A stretch of 64,000 nucleotides of DNA from assembly GCA_016215605.1 (NCBI GenBank), contig JACRJB010000014.1, positions 124,001-188,000 on the forward strand, in the 5' to 3' direction. Both the position numbers and the translations under genes were made by a program. This document shows positions 18,750-27,109 of this stretch, piece after piece. The notes beneath the pieces are model-generated. The model saw nothing but the letters and a program-made list of their open reading frames with translations. It did not search any database and was not told where the DNA came from. This DNA is from Rhodopseudomonas palustris. Lineage in GTDB: Bacteria > Pseudomonadota > Alphaproteobacteria > Rhizobiales > Xanthobacteraceae. How positions within the stretch are numbered: the first letter of the stretch is position 1; each line of letters begins with the position of its first letter.

Positions 18750-19739
18750 ATGGACCGCAGACAATTTCTCGCCTCGACGGCCGGCCTCGCGCTGAGCGGC
18801 GTCGCCGCCCCGGCCATCGCGCAGAGCAGGACCAAGGTGCGGGTCGGCTATCTGCACACCGTCGCGGTCGATGGCCAGATCTGGACCGGCATGGATCGCG
18901 GCTCGTTCGAGAAGCAGGGGCTCGATTTCGAACTGCGGCAGTTCAACACCGGGCTCGAGATCTTCCAGGCGCTGATCGGCGGCAGCATCGACGTGCTGGC
19001 GACCGGCGCGGCGATCGCGAGCTTTCCGGCGCGCGGCCAGGGCAAGGTGTTCCTGCTCAACGATATCGAAGTCGCCACGGCGCAATTGTGGGTGCGGCCC
19101 GACATGGGCGTGAAGAGCTTCGCCGACCTCAAGGGCAAGCGGATCGCCACCACCGCTGGCACCACCGCTCACGTCTTCCTCGACACGGCGCTGCGCGCCA
19201 ACAAGATCGACCCGAAGGAAGTCGAACTGCTCAACCAGTCGATGCCGGCGGCGGTGACCTCGTTCATCTCCGGCGCGGTGCCGGCGGTGGCGCTGTGGGT
19301 GCCGTTCAACATCACGGTGCGCGACAAACTGCCCGGTGCGGTCAAGCTCTCCGACGCTTCGGCTTATTATCCGCAGGCTGCCATCATCGGCGGCTGGACC
19401 GCCAGCAACGACTATTACGACGGCAACAAGGAAACGCTGATCAAGATCATCAAGGGCTGGGCCGACGCCAACGACTACATCGTCGCCAACAGCACCGAGG
19501 CGATCGAAGCCCTGCAGAAGAAGCACTACAGCCAGGTGCCGCTGTCGGACATCATGGAGGCGTTCAAGGCGCAGAAGATGTTCTCGTCGCGCGACTGGGT
19601 CAAATACTATTCCGACGGCACCGTCGCGAAATGGCTGCAGCAATCGACCAACTTCTTCATGACCAACGCCAACGTCAAGGACTTCACGCCCGTCGAGAAG
19701 TACTTCGACCCGAGCCTGTATCTGAAAGCGATCGGTTGA
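18750..19739 (+). CDS. ABC transporter substrate-binding protein, NMT1/THI5-like
   Basis: This periplasmic protein of 329 residues starts with MDRRQFLASTAGLALSGVA, a Tat-like signal ending near AIAQS. The body (KVRVGYLHTVAVDGQIWTGM, FQALIGGSIDVLATGAA) matches SsuA/NMT1-type receptors for sulfonates, nitrate analogues or pyrimidine-like ligands. It completes the importer. Its divergence from GMC and enolase-family enzymes suggests the ligand is their substrate. AGGGAGG precedes the ATG. Confidence 0.9.
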   Translation: MDRRQFLASTAGLALSGVAAPAIAQSRTKVRVGYLHTVAVDGQIWTGMDRGSFEKQGLDFELRQFNTGLEIFQALIGGSIDVLATGAAIASFPARGQGKVFLLNDIEVATAQLWVRPDMGVKSFADLKGKRIATTAGTTAHVFLDTALRANKIDPKEVELLNQSMPAAVTSFISGAVPAVALWVPFNITVRDKLPGAVKLSDASAYYPQAAIIGGWTASNDYYDGNKETLIKIIKGWADANDYIVANSTEAIEALQKKHYSQVPLSDIMEAFKAQKMFSSRDWVKYYSDGTVAKWLQQSTNFFMTNANVKDFTPVEKYFDPSLYLKAIG

Positions 19740-19915
19740 GCGCGCGGCGGCGCTCGCCCGTCCGAGTTGGTGTCGATAGACCGAATGGAGTGATGGCATC
19801 GCATCGCCGCGCGCGCTTGGAACCGCGCTGCGCGCCGATCAGCCATGCCATTGAGTCGGCCGGTTGTCTCCCCATCTCTCGAGGTGCGCCCGCGGTTGGG
19901 CGCTCTACGGAGAAA

Positions 19916-20395
19916 ATGATGCCGCACCACGACAACATCGCCCTATCGGGCGTGATCCAGCACGTCTTTGCTCATCGCTTCACGCTCGAAGCGCAAGGCG
20001 AAACCCATCTCGCAGATCTCGGCCCGAAGGGGGCGGAAGCGTTTCCGCTTCGCGCAGGACTTCAAGTGAAGTTGGAGGGCGAGCGTCGTCCTTCAGAGAT
20101 CAAGGTGACGCGGATCGCTGCGCAAGGCCGCGACGCCGTGCTGATCCACCACAAGAAGCCGCACCATGCGCCGGGGCATCACCACCCCGACGTGCCGGCC
20201 AATCCGGACCGCGTGCTCGCGGCCGTCAAGGAGGCCGGCTGGACGCCGAAGGGCGAGCCGCAGCGCAAGCCGAAGCATTTCGAAGTGCTGGCGCGCCAGG
20301 GGCGGGGTCCGTGGACGGAACTGCACGTCGATTTCGAGGGGACGATCTACAAGCAGAAGCCTGCCGACCCGGCGAAATGGTCGATCCAGGCTTGA
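19916..20395 (+). CDS. Conserved hypothetical protein with His-rich linker
   Basis: I do not recognise a family for this soluble protein of 159 residues. The first 65 residues alternate hydrophobic and polar residues (SGVIQHVFAHRFTLEAQGET, PLRAGLQVKLEGERRP) like a small OB-fold-type beta barrel. A linker follows with HHKKPHHAPGHHH, then a C-terminal part rich in aromatic and basic residues (AGWTPKGEPQRKPKHFEVLA). The histidine run could bind metal, which is a guess. GGAG precedes the tandem ATG at 19916. The gene lies between the ABC operon and the convergent amidase gene. Confidence 0.65.
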   Translation: MMPHHDNIALSGVIQHVFAHRFTLEAQGETHLADLGPKGAEAFPLRAGLQVKLEGERRPSEIKVTRIAAQGRDAVLIHHKKPHHAPGHHHPDVPANPDRVLAAVKEAGWTPKGEPQRKPKHFEVLARQGRGPWTELHVDFEGTIYKQKPADPAKWSIQA

Positions 20396-20401
20396 GCGAT
20401 C

Positions 20402-20429
20402 CGGGGGCTGCGCCAATGCGCGGCCCCCG
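20402..20429. terminator. Hairpin between convergent genes
   Basis: CGGGGGC pairs with GCCCCCG and the inner GCGC pairs extend the stem to about 12 pairs around a CAAT loop. There is no T-run, but the place between convergent genes suits bidirectional termination. Confidence 0.55.
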
Positions 20430-20437
20430 CGACTTCG

Positions 20438-22237
20438 TCAGTTTGCGGCCACCGACTCGGCCATGAAGGCGCGCCAGCCGCCGAACTCCGTGATGTCGCG
20501 CGCGCCGTCGAGCGCGGCGGGTTCGACCAGGAAGCCCTTGACCTGGGCGCCGTCCGCCAACGTGATCGTGCCGATCGACAGGGGTTGCGGAATCGAAGCG
20601 ACGAACCGTCCGAACGCGGCCGGCGACAGCGACCAGACTTCCAGAGCAATCGCCGCACCCGCGCCGGGCGCGACGCGCAGCATGCCGGGCTTCGGCGGCG
20701 TCGTGCCCTTCAGCGCAAACAGCTTGTAGTCCGGCGCGGTGCTGGTTGCGCAAACCAGCCTTCCGTCGAGCAATGTCAGTTCGCCATTCAACGCCATGCC
20801 GCTCAGATGTGCGCCGACGACCGCAATCTGAATCTGACCGGTGCCTGCAGTCGCCTCCAGCTCGTTGAGCGGCGGCTGTGATTGGCCGGTCGCGCCCATC
20901 GGCAGCTCGGTGTCGGCGTGGAACAGCCGGCCGAGGCTGGCGAGCTGGGCGTCGCGGCCGCCCGGCGCGAGCAGGGTGATGCCGAACGGAATGCCGTCGA
21001 TGCGGATCGAGGCCGGGATCGCGAGGCCGCAGAGGTCGAGCAGATTGACGAAATTGGTGTAGGTGCCGAGCCGGCTGTTGAGCGCGATCGGATCGGCGAG
21101 CACCTGCTCGACCGTGTAGGCGGTCGGCGCGGTCGGCAGCACCAGTGCGTCGAAGCCGGCAAATAACTGGTCGGCGATCTTGCGCAGCGCCTGCAGCCGG
21201 TACAGCGCGGCGAAGGTGTCCGCGGCGGTGATCGCCTTGCCGCCGAGCGTGATCTCGCGCGTCACCGGATGCACGGCGTCGGGAGTGGAGTCGATCAGCT
21301 CGCGAATGGCGAGATAGCGTTCGGCGACCCACGGTCCTTCGTAGAGCAGCCGCGCGGTCTCGTAGAGCGGCGCGACATCGACTTCGATCAGCTCCGCGCC
21401 GAGCTTGGTCCAGCGCTGCAGCGCATCGGCATAGGCCTGCTCGGCCTGCGCATCGCCGAAGAATTGCAACTGATCGGGCCGCGGCACGCCGATCCGCGGT
21501 TTCGCGGGCAGCGCCGTCATCGCCGCGAGCGGACGGTCGCGCGAATAGGGATCGGTGGCGTCGGGAACGCCCATCACCCGCAGCGCGGTGACCGCGTCGT
21601 CGACGGTCAGCGCGAACACCGAGATGCAATCGAGGGTGCGGCAGGCGGGGACGAGGCCGGTGGTCGAGATCAGGCCGAGGCTCGGCTTCAGTCCGACGAT
21701 GTTGTTGAGCATCGCCGGGACACGGCCGGAGCCGGCGGTGTCGGTGCCGAGCGACAGCGGCACCAGACCGGCGCCGACCGCGACCGCCGATCCGGAACTC
21801 GAACCGCCCGGCACCAGATCGGCGCGCATCGCGTTGCGCGGGATGCCGTAGGGCGAGCGCACGCCGACGAGGCCGGTGGCGAACTGGTCGAGATTGGTCT
21901 TGCCGATCACGATCGCGCCGGCGGCGCGCAGCTTAGCCACCGCGGTGGAATCTTGCGCCGGCTGATAGGCGAAGGCCGGACAGGCCGCGGTGGTCGGCAG
22001 CCCGGCGACGTCGATGTTGTCCTTGACCGCGACCGGCACGCCGTAGAGCGGCAGCGCCGGGTCGCGCGCGGCGAGCGCGACCGCTTCGGCGATGGCGTCG
22101 GCCTCGTCGCGCAGCGTGATGAACAGCGCGGGGTCGGCATGAGCACGGATCCGCGCGTAGCAGCGCGCGATCGTCTGCGCGGGCGTCGCGGTGCCGGCGC
22201 GATGCGCGGCGAGGATGTCGACGATGGTTTCAGTCAC
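20438..22237 (-). CDS. atzF: Allophanate hydrolase
   Basis: AtzF splits allophanate to ammonia and CO2, the last step of biuret, urea-carboxylase or cyanuric-acid nitrogen use. The amidase-signature domain (residues 1 to about 440) has the Lys of VAVKDNIDV and the Ser-cisSer pair of GGSSSGSAVAV. A C-terminal domain of about 140 residues (QIQIAVVGAHLSGMALNGEL to FGGWRAFMAESVAAN) is specific to allophanate hydrolases. I chose the GTG at 22237 because GGAG lies 6 bases ahead; a GTG at 22249 directly after the gntR stop is the alternative. It is last in a leftward operon with atzGEH-like genes. Confidence 0.9.
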   Translation of the reverse strand: MTETIVDILAAHRAGTATPAQTIARCYARIRAHADPALFITLRDEADAIAEAVALAARDPALPLYGVPVAVKDNIDVAGLPTTAACPAFAYQPAQDSTAVAKLRAAGAIVIGKTNLDQFATGLVGVRSPYGIPRNAMRADLVPGGSSSGSAVAVGAGLVPLSLGTDTAGSGRVPAMLNNIVGLKPSLGLISTTGLVPACRTLDCISVFALTVDDAVTALRVMGVPDATDPYSRDRPLAAMTALPAKPRIGVPRPDQLQFFGDAQAEQAYADALQRWTKLGAELIEVDVAPLYETARLLYEGPWVAERYLAIRELIDSTPDAVHPVTREITLGGKAITAADTFAALYRLQALRKIADQLFAGFDALVLPTAPTAYTVEQVLADPIALNSRLGTYTNFVNLLDLCGLAIPASIRIDGIPFGITLLAPGGRDAQLASLGRLFHADTELPMGATGQSQPPLNELEATAGTGQIQIAVVGAHLSGMALNGELTLLDGRLVCATSTAPDYKLFALKGTTPPKPGMLRVAPGAGAAIALEVWSLSPAAFGRFVASIPQPLSIGTITLADGAQVKGFLVEPAALDGARDITEFGGWRAFMAESVAAN

Positions 22238-22249
22238 GCAAGGCTCCAC

Positions 22250-22993
22250 TCACACCGAGACGGCGTAGATTTCGTATTCGTCGCGCACCAGTTCGATGTG
22301 GCCGCGCATCGCGGCCGCCGCACCGGCGCGATCGCCGCGCATGATCGCGACGACGACGCGGTCGTGCTCGGCGTGCGATTTCGCCAGCCGGCCGAGATTG
22401 CGGAACTGCGCGCGGCGGAACGGCTGCACCCGGACCCGCGTCGCCAGCGTGATCTCGGCGATGTAGTCGTTGTGCGAGCCGGCGTAGATCGCGTTGTGGA
22501 AGCGTTCGTTGACGTCGTGGAAGCGTTCCGGATTGCCCTGATGGCTCAGCATCCGCAGTTCCTCGTGGATCGCTTCGAGGTCGCGGCGCTCGAGCGGCGA
22601 CATCCGCTCGGCCGCGAAGCCGGCGCACATCGCCTCCAGTTCGGCCATCGCCTCGAACATTCCCGCCAGCCGCTCGAACGAGGGCTTCGCCACCACCGCG
22701 CCGTGATGCGGCCGCGACTGGACGAGCCCACTCGTCACCAATTGCCGCAGCGCCTCGCGGACCGGCGTGCGGGAGACCTCGAAGCGGTTGGCGATCTCGG
22801 TTTCGTCGAGCGGCGCACCGGGCGGCAACGCGCCGCGCACGATTTCGTCGGCGAGCTGGCGGCGCAGTTCTTCGGCGCGGGTGATCTTCGGCGGCGCGAG
22901 CGGCGGACGGCTGCGGCGCACGCTCGGCTTCGCTTGCGGTGGCGCCGCCGGCCCGTCGCCGCCGCGCGGCGTGGTGATGTCGTCGAAGGTCAT
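22250..22993 (-). CDS. GntR family regulator, FCD type
   Basis: This regulator of 247 residues has an N-terminal winged helix (NRFEVSRTPVREALRQLV) and a C-terminal all-helical FCD ligand domain, with histidines in RFHNAIYAGSHN and KSHAEHDRVV that usually hold a metal. It lies between the atzH- and atzF-like genes, overlapping the former by four bases, so it probably senses an intermediate of the pathway and controls the operon. The first 35 residues are a proline-rich extension. A candidate site lies upstream of the operon at 30988. Confidence 0.88.
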   Translation of the reverse strand: MTFDDITTPRGGDGPAAPPQAKPSVRRSRPPLAPPKITRAEELRRQLADEIVRGALPPGAPLDETEIANRFEVSRTPVREALRQLVTSGLVQSRPHHGAVVAKPSFERLAGMFEAMAELEAMCAGFAAERMSPLERRDLEAIHEELRMLSHQGNPERFHDVNERFHNAIYAGSHNDYIAEITLATRVRVQPFRRAQFRNLGRLAKSHAEHDRVVVAIMRGDRAGAAAAMRGHIELVRDEYEIYAVSV

Positions 22994-23385
22994 GTCGCGG
23001 CCCGCGGTTCGTCGATGACGCTGACATGGGCGGCGACGATGCGCCAGCCTTCCGGGAAGCGCACCCAGGTCTGCATCTGGCGGCCGACCTTTCCCGGCGC
23101 GTTGTCGCGATAGAACAGCGTCGAGGCGACCGCGGTGTCGCGGCCATAGGCGGTGATCACCGTGCGCGCCGTCTTGCGCATCAGCCCGACCGGCGAGCGC
23201 GCCGCGCGAAATCCCTGGATCTCGTCGTAGCCGTAGAGATTCTCGCCGATGCCGTAGCGCAGCGTCCGCGGGTCGTTGCGGAACAGTTCGCCGAGCGTGG
23301 CGACGTCGTTGGTCACCAGTGCGGTTTCGTAGCGGGCGAAGGCTTCGCCGACTTCGGCGAGCACGTCGGGCAGGTCGATATCCAT
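22990..23385 (-). CDS. atzH: AtzH-like protein (DUF3225, SnoaL-like fold)
   Basis: This 131-residue protein has an NTF2/SnoaL-like pattern (RNDPRTLRYGIGENLYGYDE, VRFPEGWRIVAAHVS). In the Pseudomonas sp. ADP cyanuric acid operon, the equivalent AtzH follows atzE and is thought to act on the 1-carboxybiuret pathway; similar proteins (HpxZ) occur in purine ureide operons. The start at 23385 has AAGGA 8 bases ahead. It follows the atzE-like gene with one base between, which supports the name, though the substrate may differ. Confidence 0.75.
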   Translation of the reverse strand: MDIDLPDVLAEVGEAFARYETALVTNDVATLGELFRNDPRTLRYGIGENLYGYDEIQGFRAARSPVGLMRKTARTVITAYGRDTAVASTLFYRDNAPGKVGRQMQTWVRFPEGWRIVAAHVSVIDEPRAAT

Positions 23386-23386
23386 C

Positions 23387-24799
23387 TCAAACATCCTTCG
23401 GGCGCGGCGCGCGGGCGACGCCGGCTTGCTCCAGCGCATGGGCGACGCGCATCGCGAGGTCTTCACGCCACGGCGCGGCGATGATCTGGACGCCGATCGG
23501 CATCGGCTCCAGCGGGATCGGCACCGCGACCACCGGCAGGCCGATGAACGAGATCGGCTGGGTGTGGATGCCGATATTGGCGCGCACCGGCAGCTCGACG
23601 CCGTCCAGCACGAACGTCTGCTGTCCGAGTTTCGGCGCGACGCAGGGTGTCGCCGGCGCGATGATCACGTCGACCTCCTTGAACAGCTCGAGCACCCGGG
23701 CGCGATACCAGCGGCGGAATTTTTGCGCGCGATCGACCAGCGGCGCGGGGATCATTGCGCCGGCGATCAGCCGGTCGCGCACGGCGGGATCGAAATCGTT
23801 TGGCCGGGTGCGCAGCCGATCGAGGTGCAGCGACGCGCCCTCGGTGGTGGTGATGACATAGGCCGCCGCACGAGCCCGCGCCGCTTCGGGCAGTTCGACG
23901 GTCTTGCTGACGGCGAGCGCCGAGCCGACGCGATCGATCGCCTCGCGCGCTTCGGGAAACAGGTTCTGCGCGAAGTAACCACCGGCGCGGGCGATGCGCA
24001 GGCCGTCGAGGCCTTGCGCCAGCGAGGCGTGTACCGGTTCGAGCGGCCGCGTCGCACAGCCCGCATCGGCTTCGTCGGGGCCCTGCATCGCGTCGTAAGC
24101 GAGCGCCAGATCGGCGGTGCTGCGTGCGAACGGGCCGAGATGGTCGAAGCTCGCGACGAACGGGAAGGAGCGGGCGCGCGACAGCCGGCCGTAGGTCGGC
24201 TTCAGTCCGAAGATGCCGCAGAACGACGACGGCACGCGGATCGAGCCGTTGGTGTCCGAGCCGAGCGCGAGCGGCACTTCGCCGCCGCCGACCGCGGCGC
24301 CCGAGCCGCCGGACGAGCCGCCGGTCATCCGGGTCGGATCGTGCGGGTTGCGCGACGGGCCGTCGTGGATGTTCTCGCCGGTGAAGTCGTAGGCGTATTC
24401 GCCCATGTTGAGCGCGCCGATCAGCACCGCACCGGCGGCCTCCAGACGCTCGATCAGCGTGGCGTCGCGCTTCGCAGGGGCGAGGTCGCGATTGATCTTG
24501 GAGCCGGCGCGGGTCGGCAGCCCCTCGACATCGAACAGGTTCTTCACGGCGAACGGCACGCCGGCGAGCGGCCCGAGTTTGTCGCCGCGGGCGATCGCCG
24601 CGTCGATCGCGCGGGCGCGGCCGCGGGCGCGCTCGGCGACGATGTCGGTGAAGGCGTTGAGCGTCGCGTCGCGCTGCTTGACACGAGCCAGCGCCGCCTC
24701 GGTGGCGTCGAGGGCGGTCATCGTCTTCGCCTTGACGGCAGCGGCAATCTCGGCGGCGGTCATCCAGTCGCTGGACATATCGGAGGTCACATCAGGCAC
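23387..24799 (-). CDS. atzE: AtzE-like amidase (1-carboxybiuret hydrolase type)
   Basis: This amidase-signature hydrolase of 470 residues has the catalytic Lys in PFAVKNLFDVEG and the Ser-cisSer pair in GGSSGGSGAAVGGG. AtzE works with the small subunit AtzG to hydrolyse 1-carboxybiuret. The atzG-like gene lies directly upstream and overlaps by 8 bases, which is the key context for this call over generic amidase. The GTG at 24799 is the longest start; the ATG at 24778 (MSSDWMTAAE) is possible, and neither has a clear ribosome site, consistent with translational coupling. Confidence 0.82.
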   Translation of the reverse strand: MPDVTSDMSSDWMTAAEIAAAVKAKTMTALDATEAALARVKQRDATLNAFTDIVAERARGRARAIDAAIARGDKLGPLAGVPFAVKNLFDVEGLPTRAGSKINRDLAPAKRDATLIERLEAAGAVLIGALNMGEYAYDFTGENIHDGPSRNPHDPTRMTGGSSGGSGAAVGGGEVPLALGSDTNGSIRVPSSFCGIFGLKPTYGRLSRARSFPFVASFDHLGPFARSTADLALAYDAMQGPDEADAGCATRPLEPVHASLAQGLDGLRIARAGGYFAQNLFPEAREAIDRVGSALAVSKTVELPEAARARAAAYVITTTEGASLHLDRLRTRPNDFDPAVRDRLIAGAMIPAPLVDRAQKFRRWYRARVLELFKEVDVIIAPATPCVAPKLGQQTFVLDGVELPVRANIGIHTQPISFIGLPVVAVPIPLEPMPIGVQIIAAPWREDLAMRVAHALEQAGVARAPRPKDV

Positions 24800-24992
24800 T
24801 GAAAACGCTCGCAGGTTCGGTCTCGTCGGGCAGCGCGAACTCGTCGACCTGCCGCGCCAGCTTCAGCGACACGTCGAGATTGGCGCGCACCGCGGGCTTC
24901 CAAGCCGGGTCGATCGTCAGGCCGAGGGCTGAGCCGACGGCATCGATGTAGTTATCAAGAGAGTCGGTCAAAGCGGGCCTCGTCAAGATCAT
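24792..24992 (-). CDS. atzG: AtzG-like small subunit (DUF4089)
   Basis: This 66-residue protein contains the DUF4089 pattern: an N-terminal helix (LDNYIDAVGSALGLTIDPAW) followed by VRANLDVSLKLARQVDEFAL and an acidic end. AtzG is known as the small partner needed for AtzE folding, in a GatC-like way. It overlaps the atzE-like gene. The arrangement G-E-H matches the Pseudomonas sp. ADP cluster. Nothing here shows which carbamoyl compound is cleaved. Confidence 0.8.
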   Translation of the reverse strand: MILTRPALTDSLDNYIDAVGSALGLTIDPAWKPAVRANLDVSLKLARQVDEFALPDETEPASVFSA

Positions 24993-25000
24993 TGGCGTTC

Positions 25001-25098
25001 GTCATTCCGGGGCGCGCGTAGCGCGAACCCGGAATCCATAACCACTGCCAGGGAATATGGATTCCGGGCTCGCGCCAAGAGGCGCGCCCCGGAATGAC
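25001..25098. repeat. Palindromic intergenic element, GTCATTCCGGGG family
   Basis: Perfect 17-base ends, GTCATTCCGGGGCGCGC and its complement, enclose an inner pair of CGGAATCCATA / TATGGATTCCG. A relative lies at 44505-44621. It separates the ABC ATPase gene from atzG. Confidence 0.9.
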
Positions 25099-25122
25099 GG
25101 GGAAATGCAGTGCTCAATTCCA

Positions 25123-26946
25123 TCACGTCACCGGGAGCGGCGGATGCGGGATCGCCGTCAGCAATTCGCGGGTGTAGGCGTCTTGCGGAGCGCCGAGGAC
25201 TTGTTCGGAGGTTCCCTGCTCGACGATTCGTCCCGCGCGCATCACGATGACACGATCGCACAGCAGCCGCACCACGTTGAGATCGTGCGAGACGAACAGG
25301 TAGCTCATCCCCATCGATTGTTTCAGATCTTGCAGCAGGTTCAGCACCACGGCCTGCACCGAGACGTCGAGCGCGGCGGTCGGCTCGTCGAGGATGATCA
25401 GCTTCGGCTTCAGCGCGATCGCGCGGGCGATGCCGACGCGCGCCTTCTGGCCGCCGGAGAGCTGATGCGGAAAGCGGTCGAGCAGATCGAGCGGCAGGCC
25501 GACCTGCAGGGCCAAGTCCTCGCATCGCGCGCGCAGCGCGTCGCGGCCCTTGATGTCGCCGAGCTGCAGGATCGGATCGGCGATCGCGCGCGCGGCGGTG
25601 AAGCGCGGATTGAGGCTGTCGGTCGGATCCTGAAACACCATCTGGATCGCCTTGCGCTGCGGCAGCCGGGCAAAGGCATGCGGCAGGATCGCGCCGATCT
25701 CCTCGCCGTCGAAGGTGATCCGGCCGGAGGTCTGGTCCAGCAGCCGCATCACCATCATCGACGTGGTCGACTTGCCACAGCCGGATTCGCCGACCAGGCC
25801 GACGCTCTCGCCATGGCCGACGTCGAAGCTGATGCCGTCGACGGCCCGAAACGCGTCGGGTTCGACCGGTGGGGTTCGCGAGAACAGTCTGCCGAGCACC
25901 GCAGTCGCGCCCTGGCGGGGATATTCCTTCACCAGCTTCTCGACGCGGAGGAGGGGCGATGGATGCTTTGCTACAGCTTCGCCCGCGCCACTCGCCTCAT
26001 CGTCACCCCCGGGCTTGACCCGGGGGGGCATCTGTTTCGAAGAAGCTTCTTGCGAAGCTGGATGGATCGCCGGGTCAAGCCCGGCGATGACGGATGTTGG
26101 TGTGGCTGGCGCCGTGCCTCGATCGTCCTCCGGCAGCAAGTCCCGGAGTCCGACGCCGAGCCGCGGCGTCGCGCGCATCAGTTTCTGAGTGTAGGGGTGC
26201 TGCGGGTTCGCGAAGATGTCGGCGGCGAGGGCGGTTTCGACGACGCGGCCCTTTTCCATCACCACCACGCGGTCGCAATAAGCCGCGGCGAGGCCGAGGT
26301 CGTGGGTGATCAGGATGGTCGACAGGCCGCGGCTCCTGGTCAGCTCGACGATCAGATCCATCACCGCCTTCTGGGTGGTGACGTCGAGCCCGGTGGTCGG
26401 CTCGTCGGCGATCAGCAGTTGCGGATTGCAGGCCAGCGCCAGCGCGATCACGACGCGCTGGCACATGCCGCCGGACAGCTGGAACGGATAGGCATGATAG
26501 CGCTCGCGCGGCCGCGCGATCTTCACCGCCTCCAGCGCCGCGATCGCCTTCTCGCCGCGGTCGGACGACGTCGACTGGACGTGCTGGCGCAGCACGTCCT
26601 CTATCTGATCGCCGACCTTGCGGATCGGGTTCAGCGCGGCGCGCGGGTTCTGGAAGATCATCGAGATTTCGCGGCCGCGCAGGTCGCGCATCTGGTCTTC
26701 GGTCGCGGCCTTGATGTCGATGCCGCCGAACATCACGGAGCCGTCGGCGATCCGACCGGCGCGGTCGAGAATTCGCATCACCGCATAGGACGTCACCGAT
26801 TTGCCGGAGCCGGATTCGCCGACGATCGCCAGCGTCTCGCCCTTGCCGACACTGATGTCGACATGCTGCACCGCCTTGACGATGCCCCGCCGGGTGGCGA
26901 ATTCGACGGTGAGGTCGCGGACGTCGAGGAGAGGCTGAGTGGTCAT
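25123..26946 (-). CDS. Fused dipeptide-type ABC ATPase (DppD-DppF-like)
   Basis: Two complete ABC ATPase domains are joined in 607 residues. The first has GESGSGKSVTSYAV, LSGGMCQRVVIALALA and LLIADEPTTGLD; the second has GESGCGKSTTSMMV, LSGGQKARVGIARAIA and LIILDEPTAALD. Each half ends with the oligopeptide-transporter tail (NPQHPYTQKLM, APQDAYTRELL). The start at 26946 (MTTQPLLDV) has GGAGAG; the open frame runs further upstream, but that part is translated intergenic repeat. A 92-base palindromic repeat lies in frame in the linker, adding about 31 residues (VIAGLDPAIH...PRVKPGGDDE). The gene follows two permease genes and precedes atzG. Confidence 0.93.
   Translation of the reverse strand: MTTQPLLDVRDLTVEFATRRGIVKAVQHVDISVGKGETLAIVGESGSGKSVTSYAVMRILDRAGRIADGSVMFGGIDIKAATEDQMRDLRGREISMIFQNPRAALNPIRKVGDQIEDVLRQHVQSTSSDRGEKAIAALEAVKIARPRERYHAYPFQLSGGMCQRVVIALALACNPQLLIADEPTTGLDVTTQKAVMDLIVELTRSRGLSTILITHDLGLAAAYCDRVVVMEKGRVVETALAADIFANPQHPYTQKLMRATPRLGVGLRDLLPEDDRGTAPATPTSVIAGLDPAIHPASQEASSKQMPPRVKPGGDDEASGAGEAVAKHPSPLLRVEKLVKEYPRQGATAVLGRLFSRTPPVEPDAFRAVDGISFDVGHGESVGLVGESGCGKSTTSMMVMRLLDQTSGRITFDGEEIGAILPHAFARLPQRKAIQMVFQDPTDSLNPRFTAARAIADPILQLGDIKGRDALRARCEDLALQVGLPLDLLDRFPHQLSGGQKARVGIARAIALKPKLIILDEPTAALDVSVQAVVLNLLQDLKQSMGMSYLFVSHDLNVVRLLCDRVIVMRAGRIVEQGTSEQVLGAPQDAYTRELLTAIPHPPLPVT
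26001..26092. repeat. Palindromic element inside a coding region
   Basis: The element runs from CGTCACCCCCGGGCTTGACC to a CGGCGATGACG-type end, like the intergenic elements at 394 and 33586. It is translated on the minus strand between the two ATPase domains and leaves the frame open. Confidence 0.85.
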
Positions 26947-26968
26947 CGGACTCTCCGCATATCGTTCC

Positions 26969-27083
26969 GTCGTCCCCGCGAAGGCGGGGACCCATACCCC
27001 CTGGCGTCGCGATCGGAAGAAGGTGTCGACTTCGCAGAACAATCTCGCTGCGGCGTATGGATCCCCGCCTTCGCGGGGATGAC
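26969..27083. repeat. Palindromic intergenic element, GTCCCCGCGAAGGCGGGGA family
   Basis: Each half is a hairpin (CCCCGCGAAGGCGGGG and CCCCGCCTTCGCGGGG) and the whole is an inverted repeat ending in GATGACG. Read in the ATPase frame it gives the false leader GVWVPAFAGTT. Confidence 0.88.
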
Positions 27084-27109
27084 GAACGTAAGCTCGGGAT
27101 TGTTCATCC

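Noticed and set aside
20438-24992. Reading the two amidases and small protein as GatCAB or glutamyl-tRNA amidotransferase parts
   Set aside because: There is no gatB, the second amidase has the C-terminal domain of allophanate hydrolase, and the small gene with the SnoaL-like gene matches atzG-atzE-atzH order.
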